Shown in pieces: positions 1 to 10,600 of a stretch of 64,000 nt of DNA. Source of the DNA: Siphlonurus alternatus (taxonomy: Eukaryota > Arthropoda > Insecta > Ephemeroptera > Siphlonuridae); NCBI GenBank assembly GCA_949825025.1, contig OX463778.1:14656171-14720170 (forward strand). The letters are read 5' to 3'. The position numbers were made by a program, and so were the translations under genes. Within the stretch, counting starts at the first letter, position 1, and every line of letters begins with the position of its first letter. The notes below the pieces were generated by a model. That model had not been told where the DNA came from. It saw nothing but the letters and a program-made list of their open reading frames with translations, and ran no database searches.

Positions 1-312
1 CTTGAGCGTTTCGCGGGCTCTTCCGGAACGGGAGCAGCCACGGCCTTGCAAATCCATCCCGGCATTTGCTGCGACTGAGGGAAACGTGGAAACCTCAGCC
101 AGGACGGACGCTACAGCTTTTGTCAATGAACCGGAAGTGCAATGGTTCAAAGCCAGGGGAACCACATAGAGTGGAAAAGCGCAACGATTTACCCTTGGGT
201 GGGAAACGTGCATGTTTTTTGTTGAAAATGGTCACCCATCCAACTATTAACCACGCTCAACGTTGCTTGTCTTCGGTGATCTGACGAGACCCGGTCAAGT
301 GCACTACGCCAG
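1..312 (-). mobile_element. 5S-rRNA-derived SINE (SINE3-like), cut by the window edge
   Basis: Read on the minus strand, about 312-228 resembles the middle and 3' part of a 5S rRNA gene: CTCGTCAGATCACCGAAG, then AAGCAACGTTGAGCGTGG, then TTGGATGGGTGACC (the box C region of the internal promoter). This head is followed by a body (about 227-1) with CCTCAGCCAGGACGG and GAGGGAAACGTGGAAACC as read on the + strand. The same body recurs at 48.8 kb and, degenerated, at 9.49, 47.2 and 54.1 kb, so this is a dispersed repeat and not a 5S gene. A 5S head on a SINE body is the definition of the SINE3 class. The 3' end lies outside the window. Confidence 0.75.
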
Positions 313-1017
313 TTTAATAATATACACTTTTTATTATATTTATGCTCTGTCTGTGTTGTATCTTGCAGGAACTAAAAACATTTGCTTAGCTGAGGGGCCG
401 GGGAAAAATATATAATGCATGATAATTATATATTTTTTGGTTGAAAATTTTCAGTGTTAATTTAATAAAAAATCCCATAAGAGTTTTTTATGATGTTCTC
501 ACAGAAACTTGGTTGGGTTATGAAATTATTTTCAACGTTATTCGGTGGAAGCTCGGGCCACAGAAAACACGGCTATACTTTTTCATACGGCCATTCCACA
601 AATTTTCATTCAATAGATCGGATCATATGGGTTTTTATCAGGTATAAAGTCCTCATGCTAGCTAGACACGTCCTCTCCAACATAATTATATAAGATTTTT
701 TCTTTGAAAAAATTATGAGGTGGAAATTTTGGATTTCAGTTCCATATAATATACTAAAACTATTTTTAGAAAAAAACTAAATTAATTTTTATGGGAAAAT
801 TGACGTGCCGTCGCTGTTACTTTAGCAATTAATCTTGAACTTATGGAAGGTTAATTATTTAATTAAGTAATATTTAATTAATTTGTAGAACAATAAATAG
901 TAGAATTCAATTAAATAATGTAAAAAAAAATCTAAGTATGCTTTAATAACGTAAGCATTAAGTGAAACTAAAATTTGTCCATTTGAAAAATAAATCCTTT
1001 CTGTAGAAATTCAAAAA
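313..1017. other. AT-rich spacer without recognisable gene
   Basis: AT-rich sequence with many short A and T runs. Two overlapping open frames of about 67 codons (441-693) have no codon bias or recognisable motif and are taken as chance. Nothing else seen. Confidence 0.6.
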
Positions 1018-1115
1018 TTTGCCGCCAAATCAGTTTCCCGCGCAATGCCCGAAACACACGCGAGTGTTTTTCCGATTATCATATGATCCGTACCGATTTA
1101 GGAAAGATGGCGTCT
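1018..1115 (+). promoter_or_regulatory. Candidate promoter: paired E2F-like sites and YY1/TISU-type ATGGCG
   Basis: TTTGCCGCCAAA (1018-1029, an E2F-like site in reverse) is followed after four bases by TTTCCCGCGC (1034-1043, a strong E2F match). About 65 bases downstream, AAAGATGGCGTC (1103-1114) fits the YY1/TISU start element of short 5' UTRs. The ATG at 1107 opens only 22 codons. This is the best candidate for the ELP5 promoter, 3 kb before its first recognised exon, but no good donor in the right phase was found after the ATG. It could serve a different or divergent transcript. Confidence 0.35.
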
Positions 1116-1367
1116 TCAATTTACCTTATTTCACTCGCAAATTTATGCCGTCTTGAGTTTATTTCTAGAAATTAAAAGTATACCATCATGTAGAGCAACA
1201 TTTAGGGTACTAACAAAAGTAATGACGTTATTGTAAGTACTGTAATATAAGAAATATGAGATTAGAACTGAGTGAACATCCTTAACGAGTCCGATACCCC
1301 CCGATTGAGTGTACCATGGAGAAAATAGACAGGAGCGCACTCTATTGGAATCCGCCATGTTATGAAG

Positions 1368-3634
1368 GGAGATAAGAGTGTTAACCGATACTATCAGCTC
1401 TCGCGGTAGATTTTGGAAACAGAGAGGCTGACAAGCGCGCCATCTCTAGGTGATAAAAGGACTGAACGTAACATCGTAAAACAATGTTAACTCCGGGTTG
1501 CGAGATCCGAAGTTCGATGGACGATTTACATTATTTTTTATTGCTAGACAACAGCTCAAATCACCGCGAAATGAAAAATATTCTCACATACCTTATTAAA
1601 TTTCCAGTCTTCTACATGTGTTCTGGATACTCCAAGGCACAAATTTCACTGCCAAATAATTTACCGAAATAGCTTGTGTATTTGCAGGATTGCACCTATA
1701 TGCATCACCCACTTATCTATGCTGTATTTAATTTCTGGCGTGATCTAAAAGGACAAAAAGCTCCTTATCGTTAATGGTAATTAAGATTGAAGCTAAAACA
1801 AAAAAAAAATTGCACAATCAAGCCAATTTATTGAGCAAATGGAAGGTAATTAATTGACGTACGTGTTCACGAAAACTTCACAACATAAACATGTGAGCGG
1901 AAGGCTGGCGGCAGCGAGCGAGCACTGCGAGCAGCCGGAGCAGCTAGCGCAGCAGAAGAGGGGAGGTCGGGGGAGGTAGAGGAGGGAGAGAGGCGGGAAA
2001 TGTTCTACTGCAGCTGATATTTTGTAACATTTATCAAATTTTATTTGCGTATTCTTAACTGCAGCATAACAAAATAACCCTTATAGACAAGCTCTGTTGA
2101 ATTTGTTTGAATATTAACAAAGTTCAATGACTTTATGTGTTTGTATTAAATTTGAAGTCTTGTAAATATTTATGTAATTATAGTAATAAAATTGAAACCA
2201 TTTTTCATTGAAACAAATTTTTTTACTACATCGATCATGATCCCGCTCATTAATTCATTTTGATGCCTTTCATAAAATCGATCGAAGTAATTAAGATGCA
2301 CACTATTTTAAGGTCGATTTTCCTACCGGTTGCCATGATAAACTAGCATTATATAATATGTTATGGTGAATGGAATTTTTAAAGTCTTTTATTCAATTAA
2401 AGTTATTTTTCATTTAATGAAATTGACAGTGCACAAAAATTATAAATATGTGCGTTTTGGATACTCATTTTCACTTTCCATTTAATGGTAACGTAATAAC
2501 GTAATAAAAATAAGATGTAAATTTTAGTGAAAATTTTTTTCAATAAAAAAAAATATATGTTTATAATTTTTGTGCACTGTACTCAATTTCAATAAATGAA
2601 AAATAACTTTAATTGAAAAAGACTTTAAAAATTCCATTCACCATAATATATTATATAATGCTAGTTTATCATGGCAACCGGTAGGAAAATCGACCTTAAA
2701 ATAGTGTGCATCTTAATTACTTCGATCGATTTTATGAAAGGCATCAAAATGAATTAACGAGCGGGATCATGATCGATGTAGTAAAAAAATTTGTTTCAAT
2801 GAAAAATGGTTTCAATTTTATTACTATAATTACATAAATATTTACAAAACTTCAAATTTAATACAAACACATAAAGTCATTGAACTTTGTTAATATTCAA
2901 ACAAATTCAACAGAGCTTGTCTATAAGGGTTATTTTGTTATGCTGCAGTTAAGAATACGCAAATAAAATTTGATAAATAATGTTACAAAATATCAGCTGT
3001 AGAACATTTCCCGCCTCTCTCCCTCCTCTACCTCCCCCGACCTCCCCTCTTCTGCTGCGCTAGCTGCTCCGGCTGCTCGCAGTGCTCGCTCGCGCCAGCC
3101 TTCCGCTCACATGTTTATGTTGTGAAGTTTTCGTGAACACGTACGTCAATTAATTACCTTCCATTTGCTCAATAAATTGGCTTGATTGTGCAATTTTTTT
3201 TTGTTTTAGCTTCAATCTTAATTACCATTAACGATAAGGAGCTTTTTGTCCTTTTAGATCACGCCAGAAATTAAATACAGCATAGATAAGTGGGTGATGC
3301 ATATAGGTGCAATCCTGCAAATACACAAGCTATTTCGGTAAATTATTTGGCAGTGTAATTTGTGCCTTGGAGTATCCAGAACACATGTAGAAGACTGGAA
3401 ATTTAATAAGGTATGTGAGAATATTTTTCATTTCGCGGTGATTTGAGCTGTTGTCTAGCAATAAAAAATAATGTAAATCGTCCATCGAACTTCGGATCTC
3501 GCAACCCGGAGTTAACATTGTTTTACGATGTTACGTTCAGTCCTTTTATCACCTAGAGATGGCGCGCTTGTCAGCCTCTCTGTTTCCAAAATCTACCGCG
3601 AGAGCTGATAGTATCGGTTAACACTCTTATCTCC
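1368..3634. repeat. 2.27-kb near-perfect palindrome (two 1.08-kb arms, about 105-bp spacer)
   Basis: The left arm (about 1368-2448) is the reverse complement of the right arm (about 2554-3634), starting GGAGATAAGAGTG and ending CACTCTTATCTCC. Arms differ by scattered changes such as a small indel in a GC-rich, purine-rich tract (left about 1902-1996, right about 3008-3107). Each arm holds the same 62-codon open frame in mirror image (1484-1672 and 3330-3518), differing by one residue. The spacer contains a GTAATAAC direct repeat. No target-site duplication was found. It may be a foldback transposon or a recent inverted duplication; no transposase is visible. Confidence 0.85.
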
Positions 3635-3856
3635 AGTTTGGAACCCTTCTTGGGAATCCTTCTATATATTATCCTTGGAGTGTACATATCCGAAATTTCG
3701 GGGAAGGGAGGGATTGGATTGGATGCCTTGGATTCGCGTCTGAATACTTCTGTAACTAAAAGTTTCAAGCAGCTTGCAACATGCAATTTAGATGTTAATT
3801 GCTTCATTTATACCCCCGTCGGTGTATTATAAATAAATAATATATGCATAACTACA
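3635..3856. other. Spacer between palindrome and hAT-like MITE
   Basis: Single-copy-looking sequence containing a 64-codon open frame (3638-3832) that starts on TTG and has no recognisable motif. It lies in the 5' flank or first intron of ELP5. Nothing functional can be assigned. Confidence 0.4.
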
Positions 3857-4040
3857 CTACAGGCGCAAATCCAGGGGGGCTGCAGCCCTCTCGAAATTTT
3901 GGATTTAACATGCATGGACAATATGTACTGTGTATTATATAGGCATTTCCTCCACTCCATTTTTTTTTTAACATTGGCCTTATAGAGGCAGCCTCCCCAT
4001 CCCCCCCGTCTCTGAAATTTTTTTTCTAGATCCGCGCCTG
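3857..4040. mobile_element. hAT-like MITE with target-site duplication
   Basis: Terminal inverted repeats CAGGCGCAAATCCAGG on the left and TCTAGATCCGCGCCTG on the right enclose about 180 bp with C-rich tracts. CATAACTACA stands on both sides (3847-3856 and 4041-4050), an 8-10-bp target duplication as expected for hAT elements. A second copy with the same ends is at 9264-9467. Confidence 0.75.
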
Positions 4041-4183
4041 CATAACTACATATGCACAACATTTCTTTAATTATTACATTATTACTAATGCATAATATTT
4101 AGGATATGAACTGTATCTACAGTATGAATATATACTTCATATACTTGAAGACTACAGTAGTTTTAATTCATACTAAACTGCAG

Positions 4184-4600
4184 TTGATGAGCTGTATGAT
4201 GATGATATTTTGCTACTAGATCTTCTTGCTTATATTCCATCTTTCTTTGTTCTAGACACTGCAAAGCACCGAGGGGATAAAATCGTTGATGCAATTCTTG
4301 CCCGCCACAAGTCGAAGCCAATCCCGATATATGGCTTGTGTTTTGAACATGCATGTGTTCACCAAAAGCAGAGATTGGGTGGTCAATTGGTGACCCTGCA
4401 CGACATGTTCTCCGACCCACTAGGCTGGCTGTCGCAGAAAAGAACTGCTGTAGATATTTGTGATTATGTCTGCTCAAAGGTGGAGAGAGGAACTAAAATT
4501 GTGTTGTGGATTGACTCACTTTCCTCTGCATTAATTAGCATTGATGAAAACACTTTGTACAACCAGATTCACAGACTCTTAAAAAGAGTAGATGAACATG
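4184..4600 (+). CDS. ELP5: ELP5 coding exon A
   Basis: The acceptor CTAAACTGCAG ends at 4183. The donor CATG|GTAAGA begins at 4601 and leaves one base of the last codon. It encodes about 139 residues from DELYDDDILLLDLL to HRLLKRVDEH, including HDMFSDPLGW and the DSLSS motif (about 4511-4525). The frame runs on to a stop at 4624 if unspliced. The first two bases complete a codon from an upstream exon. Confidence 0.88.
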
Positions 4601-7600
4601 GTAAGATTAATACAATAAAGGCCTGAATATGAGCTTTTTCATTTAGCACATGCCCAGTAATTGGTTGAAACCCACAGCGTGTGTGCCCTACTTGGGAATA
4701 AGCTAATAAGAGTGTTTTTTATTTTATTTTTTATTACAAACAACTGGGTGCATCAGAGCACGATACCGTATTACTTATCAAGCATCAAACTCACTGTCAG
4801 AAAGTTTTATATACATAGTGCTATTTTTAGACTCTAGCAACCTATATATTTTTTTCTGGTATAAAGCATCGGCCTCAATATTTTTTTGTGGCAAAAATGG
4901 ATAGAGTGTGCAAAGTTATGCCACTTAGATTTTTTTCAGATTTTTTCGAGCCCGGGAAGTATTACTAAAAAGTTTTGACGAGATCGGGTTCAAACCTACG
5001 CCCCTTTTAGGTCCTATCCTTTTAGTAAGAGAGGCGTCTAGAGGCGTCACTTTCTCTTTACTTTCAATAATTTTTTAAAAATATTTCCCGGACTCTAAAA
5101 AACCTGAAAAAAATCAAAGAAGTATAACTTTGCACCCTCTATCTATTTCTGCAATAAAAAATTTTGAGGTTGATACTCCATTGTACAGTTACAGTCTAAT
5201 GTACATAAATGGGACAGGGCGCTTGTCCCACGAGAAAATAAATGCGAATAAATTGTGAATACGAGTGAAAAATTCACACATTTTCCCACATGTTGAAGCC
5301 GATTGACGACTCTCTCATGCAGATTGATGCGTCATTCACGCATTTTAACAAATTTTTAATAATTTAACAAAATAAGTGTATTTCAAGCAATTTCGCCCAT
5401 CCATATTGACATATACTGATTAATATTCACATAGTTGACTAGAGCAACTCCACGCATTTTCACATAAATTGACGTATTTTTAATTTAGTATCAACTTCAC
5501 CTCTATTGATGCAAATTGAGTTGATTCCACTCGCCCATTTTCATGAATTTTCACGCAGTTTCATCCAATTATGATCCAACATTTTTTATAAAGTCAGTTC
5601 ATGTATACTGACGCACTTTCAGCCAGTTTGATGCAAAGTACGTTCACTCACTTTGAAACTTTTTCATGCACATTCACCCATTTGTCAACCAATTTTTTTC
5701 ATGAAGTCCCCTCATGCAAATTGACACATTTTGACATATTTTGACGCATTTTCACCAATTTGCTGACCATTTTTTTTCAGAAAGTCCCCTCATGCAAATT
5801 GGCACATTTTGACATATTTTGACGCATTTTCACCAATTTGTTGACCATTTTTTTTTTCATAAAGTCCCCTCATGCAAATTGACACATTTTGACATATTTT
5901 GACGCATTTTCACCAATTTGCTGACCATTATTTTTCATAAAGTCCCCTCATGCAAATTGGCACATTTTGACATATTTTGACGCATTTTCACCAATTTGTT
6001 GACCATTTTTTTTATAAAGTCCCCTCATGCAAATTGACACATTTTGACATATTTTGACGCATTTTCACCAATTTGCTGACCTTTTTTTTTTATAAAGTCC
6101 CCTCATGCAAATTGACACATTTTGACATATTTTGACGCACTTTCACCCATTTGTTGACCATTTTTTTTTAGTAAAGACCCCTAATGTTTTTTCACGCATT
6201 TTCACACATTTTCACACATTTTCACGCACTTTGAACTATTTGTTCGACAATTTTTTTTAACAACATCCTTTAGTGCATATTAATGTATTTTAACATATTT
6301 TCAGCATCTCTCAGTAGGAAATTTGACGTCCCATGACCAGCAAGTGACGTCATGGAACAAGGCGTGAAAAATTTTTATTCATGTGAGGGGACTTAGGAAA
6401 AAATATTAGTCGACAAATGGTCGAAGTGCGTAAAAATGTGTGAAAATGCGTGAAAATACATTAGTGGTCTTTATTAAAAAAAAGGGTCAACAAATGGGTG
6501 AAAGTGCGTGAAAAAGTGTGAAAATGCGTGGATATGCATGAAGGGACTTAATGAAAAATGTTGGTCGACAAATGGGTGAAAGTGCGTGGAAAAGTGTGAA
6601 AATGCGTGAATATGCATGAGGGGACTTCATGAAAAAAATCTTCTACAAATCTGGTCACATGACCGGAAGTCATGTGACTTGGCGGTTGGTAGTAACACAA
6701 GATGGCTGACGCAGAGAGGTTATAGAAAGCTCCTCGTGTGTGTATGGTGATTTATGAGGTGTTTAAGTGAAGTTTTACTTATTCCTGAACATTAAATAGT
6801 TAATTACAATGAAGTTAGGTTACCATTCGTTTGTCCAGTGTTAATATTTGCCATTTTTTCGCACTTTTTATGATGTAAAAAGAGAAAATTTAATGTTGCA
6901 TTTTTGCCGGTCGAGTTTTCAAAATGTCAGATTTAATTGGAGTCGCATAAAATATCGAAGATTAAGCCACGACGAGAAGTTCTATCAGATAAGTAAAAAC
7001 AGTTCTTATTAATTTATTTAATTATGACGAAGTATAAAAATAATTCCTTTAATAGTTAAATTATTCAAAGGAATCATTAATTATAAAAAGTAGTGAAAAC
7101 CTTATACTGCTATATATTATAGTCAGCCTAGTAAGTTTTTTTTTTATAAAAGCCTCTCATTTTATACTAGCTGATGTATATCTGTATACCGGCCTATATT
7201 TCTGTTTGTAAAAATTATTGTTTTTATTTTGCTTTCGATGTTTGACAAATGAGAACAATCTTTATTTTACTGTACGTAAAAATTTGCGCGCGTTTCTTTG
7301 TGGATTTTTCGTACATTTCAGGTATCCATGGGGACTGAGGCCATGGAACTGCATTCACTTCCAATGGTTTGGTGAGCTAGCCTGCGACGAAAAATGCATG
7401 AGACCATGTGTAAAAATTTGGTAAATGATGGTGTGAAAATTCGTGGGAATGAATGAATTTTGCATGTATAGACTTTGTGAAAAAATTACTTGTTAAATGT
7501 ATGAAATTTCGTGAAAAGGTTTGAGAAATATTAAATTTGAATGACTGGAATTTGTAAAATAATATGGTTGATAAAAGCGTGAAAGTTCATGAAAAAGCGT

Positions 7601-10600
7601 CAAAATGAGTGAATTTGAAGGACTGAACTTTGTAAAAAATAATGGTTGATAAAAGTGTGAAATTTCATGAAAAAGCGTCAAAATGAGTGAATTTGAATGA
7701 CTGGACATTGTAAAAAATTATGGTTGATAAAAGCGTGAAAGTTCGTGAAAAAGCGTCAAAATGAGTGAATTTGAATGACTGGACTTTGTAAAAAAATTAT
7801 GGTTGATAAAAGCGTGAAAGTTCCTGAAAAAGCGTCAAAATGAGTGAATTTGAATGAATGGACTTAAGGAAAAAAATTAATCAATGAAAGTGTGAAAGTT
7901 CACGAAAAGGCGTCAAAATGTGCGAGCCAGTATATACCTGAAAGTGTGTGAATTCGAGCGAAGTATTTTGGTGGCAGGCATTTACGTCAATATTTGTTAA
8001 TATTAATCAAATTACATGAAAATGTGCCAATATATGATATCAAATTCACTCGCGCATATTGACTCAGAAAAGGGGCGAAATTTAGGTGAATTGGAGTCAA
8101 TATGCGCGAGCCAATATACCTGAAAGTGCATGAAGTCGAGCGAAGTATTTCAGCAGGCATTTACGTCAATACTAATCAAAATACGTGAAAATGCGTCAAT
8201 ATAAAGTACCAAACATCGCCAAAGTGCATCAATACACGTTAATTCACTTGCGCATATTGACTCTAAAAACCCTTGTCCAAAAAATCCGCAGTGGTCAAGC
8301 GTTTGACCACTGCTTAGTGGTAGATTGGCCAGTGGTCATGGTCAGGGATTAAGTGGTCAATTCTAGTGGTCACCCTAGTGGTCACCCTAGTGGTCACCCT
8401 AGTGGTCACCCTAGTGGTCACCCTAGTGGTCACCCTAGTGGTCACCCTAGTGGTCACCCTAGTGGTCACTCTAGTGGTCAATTCTAGTGGTCACTCTAGT
8501 GGTCAATTCTAGTGGTCACGCTCTAGTGGTAGCGCCATGGTCTAGTGGTCAAAAAATCGTTAGTAGATGGTGATCACAAGCCGTATATCACGAAGCAGTT
8601 AGCACTTTCTTCAGCCTCAGACAGTGGAAAAAATAGCTACAACATGTAATAAAATTATTATTTCACATTTCTACCTTGAATAAGTAAATTATTTCACTTA
8701 ATTCAAGGTAAAAATGATTACATATTTATATACATGCGTGTGTACAAGAAAACGACAAAAAGGCATGCACTGAGAGAGAATTGTTCATTTTTATTATTAT
8801 AACATTAATAAAATTACAATACAAAAGTAATATAATAATAATTATAAAGCATGCAAGTTTTTGAAGAATAATTACCAACCAGCGAGATATGTTCCGGCGA
8901 TATTTTTGTCATGTCCCAAAGGAAGCCGACAATCATTGACTGTTAAAGGCTACCTGGAACAAATTATTTAACACAAAGTAACGAGAACTTAACAAAAGAA
9001 CATTTCATAACACGTTTTATGTACTAAAAAGGTACTTATCTGACATAAAACAGCTTGATAATACGTTTTTCAGAGCTCGATCGCACTTTGCTCGACCTCG
9101 TGTGCGACGCCATGATGTTTCTTTATCACGTGACGTTGCGCATGCGCTCTAGAGTGACCACTGAGCTCAGTGGTAAAAAATCTGACCACTAGATAATTAA
9201 GTGGTCAATTTTTTTTTTTTTTTTATTGTTGACAACGGATATATTTATATGGTGCGGCCACGGCAGGCGCGAATCCAGGGGGGGGGGATGCCCCTCCCCC
9301 AAAATTTTGGATTTAACATGGGCAATATAGGCGTTTCCCCCACTTAAATTTTTTTAACATTTTCGGTAGCCCGGCCCCGGCCCCTCTTCCAAATTTTGCA
9401 GCCGCCCCCGCCCTGCCCCCGCCTCCCCCCCCCTGCCCCAAATTTTTTTCTGTATCTGATGCGCCTGTTACGCGTTAGAGGTGATCGATACTGAGGGAAC
9501 CGTGGAAATCCTCAGTTGATCAGGACGGTCAGTGCAGTATGTATTATTTGCAAGCCATGAAACTCCGTACCCCAACAATTAATAAGTAATAAAAATATTA
9601 CACACCTCTTATCACTAACACTCTGACCACTACCACTTGGTCTGACCACTACCACTAGATCTGACCACTACCACTAAGGTCCTACCACTTGGTCTAGTGG
9701 TCCTACCACTAAGGCTACCACTTAGTCTGACCACTACCACTTAGGTCCTACCACTTAGTCTAGTGGTCCTACCACTAAGGCTACCACTTGATGTGACCAC
9801 TACCACTAGATCTGACCACTTAGTCTGACCACTACCACTAGATCTGACCACTACCACTTAGGTCCTACCACTTAGTCTGACCACTACCACTAGATCTGAC
9901 CACTACCACTTAGGTCCTACCACTACCACTTAGGTCCTACCACTTAGTCTAGTGGTCCTACCACTAAGGCTACCACTTGATGTGACCACTACCACTAGAT
10001 CTGACCACTACCACTTAGGTCCTACCACTTAATCTGACCACTACCACTAGATCTGACCACTACCACTTAGGTCCTACCACTTAGTCTAGTGGTCCTACCA
10101 CTAAAGCTACCACTTGGTGTGACCACTACCACTAGATCTGACCACTACCACTTAGGTCCTACCACTTAGTCTAGTGGTCCTACCACTAAGGCTACCACAT
10201 GGTCTGACCACTACCACTAGGCTCTACCACTAGATTTAGTGGTCCTACCACTAAATTTAGTGGTCCTACCACTAAATCTAGTGGTCTGACCACTCATTTT
10301 AGGTGGTCAAATCATGACCACTACTCTAAATTTTGGACAAGGGCGAAATTTAGGTGAATTGGAGTCAATATGCCCGAGCCAATATACCTGAAAGTGCGTG
10401 AAGTCGAGCGAAGTATTTCGGCAGGCATTCACGTCAATACTCGTCAATATTCATCAATATACGTGAAAATGCGTCAATATAAAGTACCAAACATCGCCAA
10501 AGTGCATCAATATACGTTAATTCGTTCGCGCATATTGACTCCAAAAAGGGGCGAAATTTAGGTTAATTGGAGTCAATATGTGCGAGTGAATTTGTTGTGA

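Larger units (their letters stand above)
8270..10343. mobile_element. 2.07-kb nested element with CCCTTGTCC inverted ends and GTGGTC arrays
   Basis: The left end CCCTTGTCCAAAA and right end TTTTGGACAAGGG are inverted repeats. The element splits a satellite copy: uninterrupted copies read GACTCnnAAAAGGGGCGAAA, whereas here GACTCTAAAAA stops at 8269 and CGAAATTTAGG resumes at 10344. Both halves are packed with GTGGTC/GACCAC repeats (8280-8550 and 9610-10320). The centre (about 8550-9180) is unique. No transposase frame is intact, so it is probably non-autonomous. Superfamily unknown. Confidence 0.7.

Noticed and set aside
228..312. A 5S rRNA gene
   Set aside because: Only part of the 5S sequence is present, it is mutated, and it is joined to a dispersed SINE body.
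1107..1175. MASSIYLISLANLC as the missing ELP5 N-terminus
   Set aside because: The only phase-compatible donor is GTCTTG, a poor site, and the residues do not resemble ELP5 starts. Left unresolved.
1484..1672. 62-codon frame conserved in both palindrome arms as a real gene
   Set aside because: Arm identity is equally high outside the frame, so conservation shows the age of the duplication, not selection on a protein.
5700..6180. CRISPR-like array
   Set aside because: The repeats are contiguous with no unique spacers; the host is a eukaryote.
7322..7371. Extra ELP5 exon in intron 2
   Set aside because: Good splice sites, but a 50-base insertion breaks the ELP5 frame at once (in-frame TGA), and exons A and B join perfectly without it.
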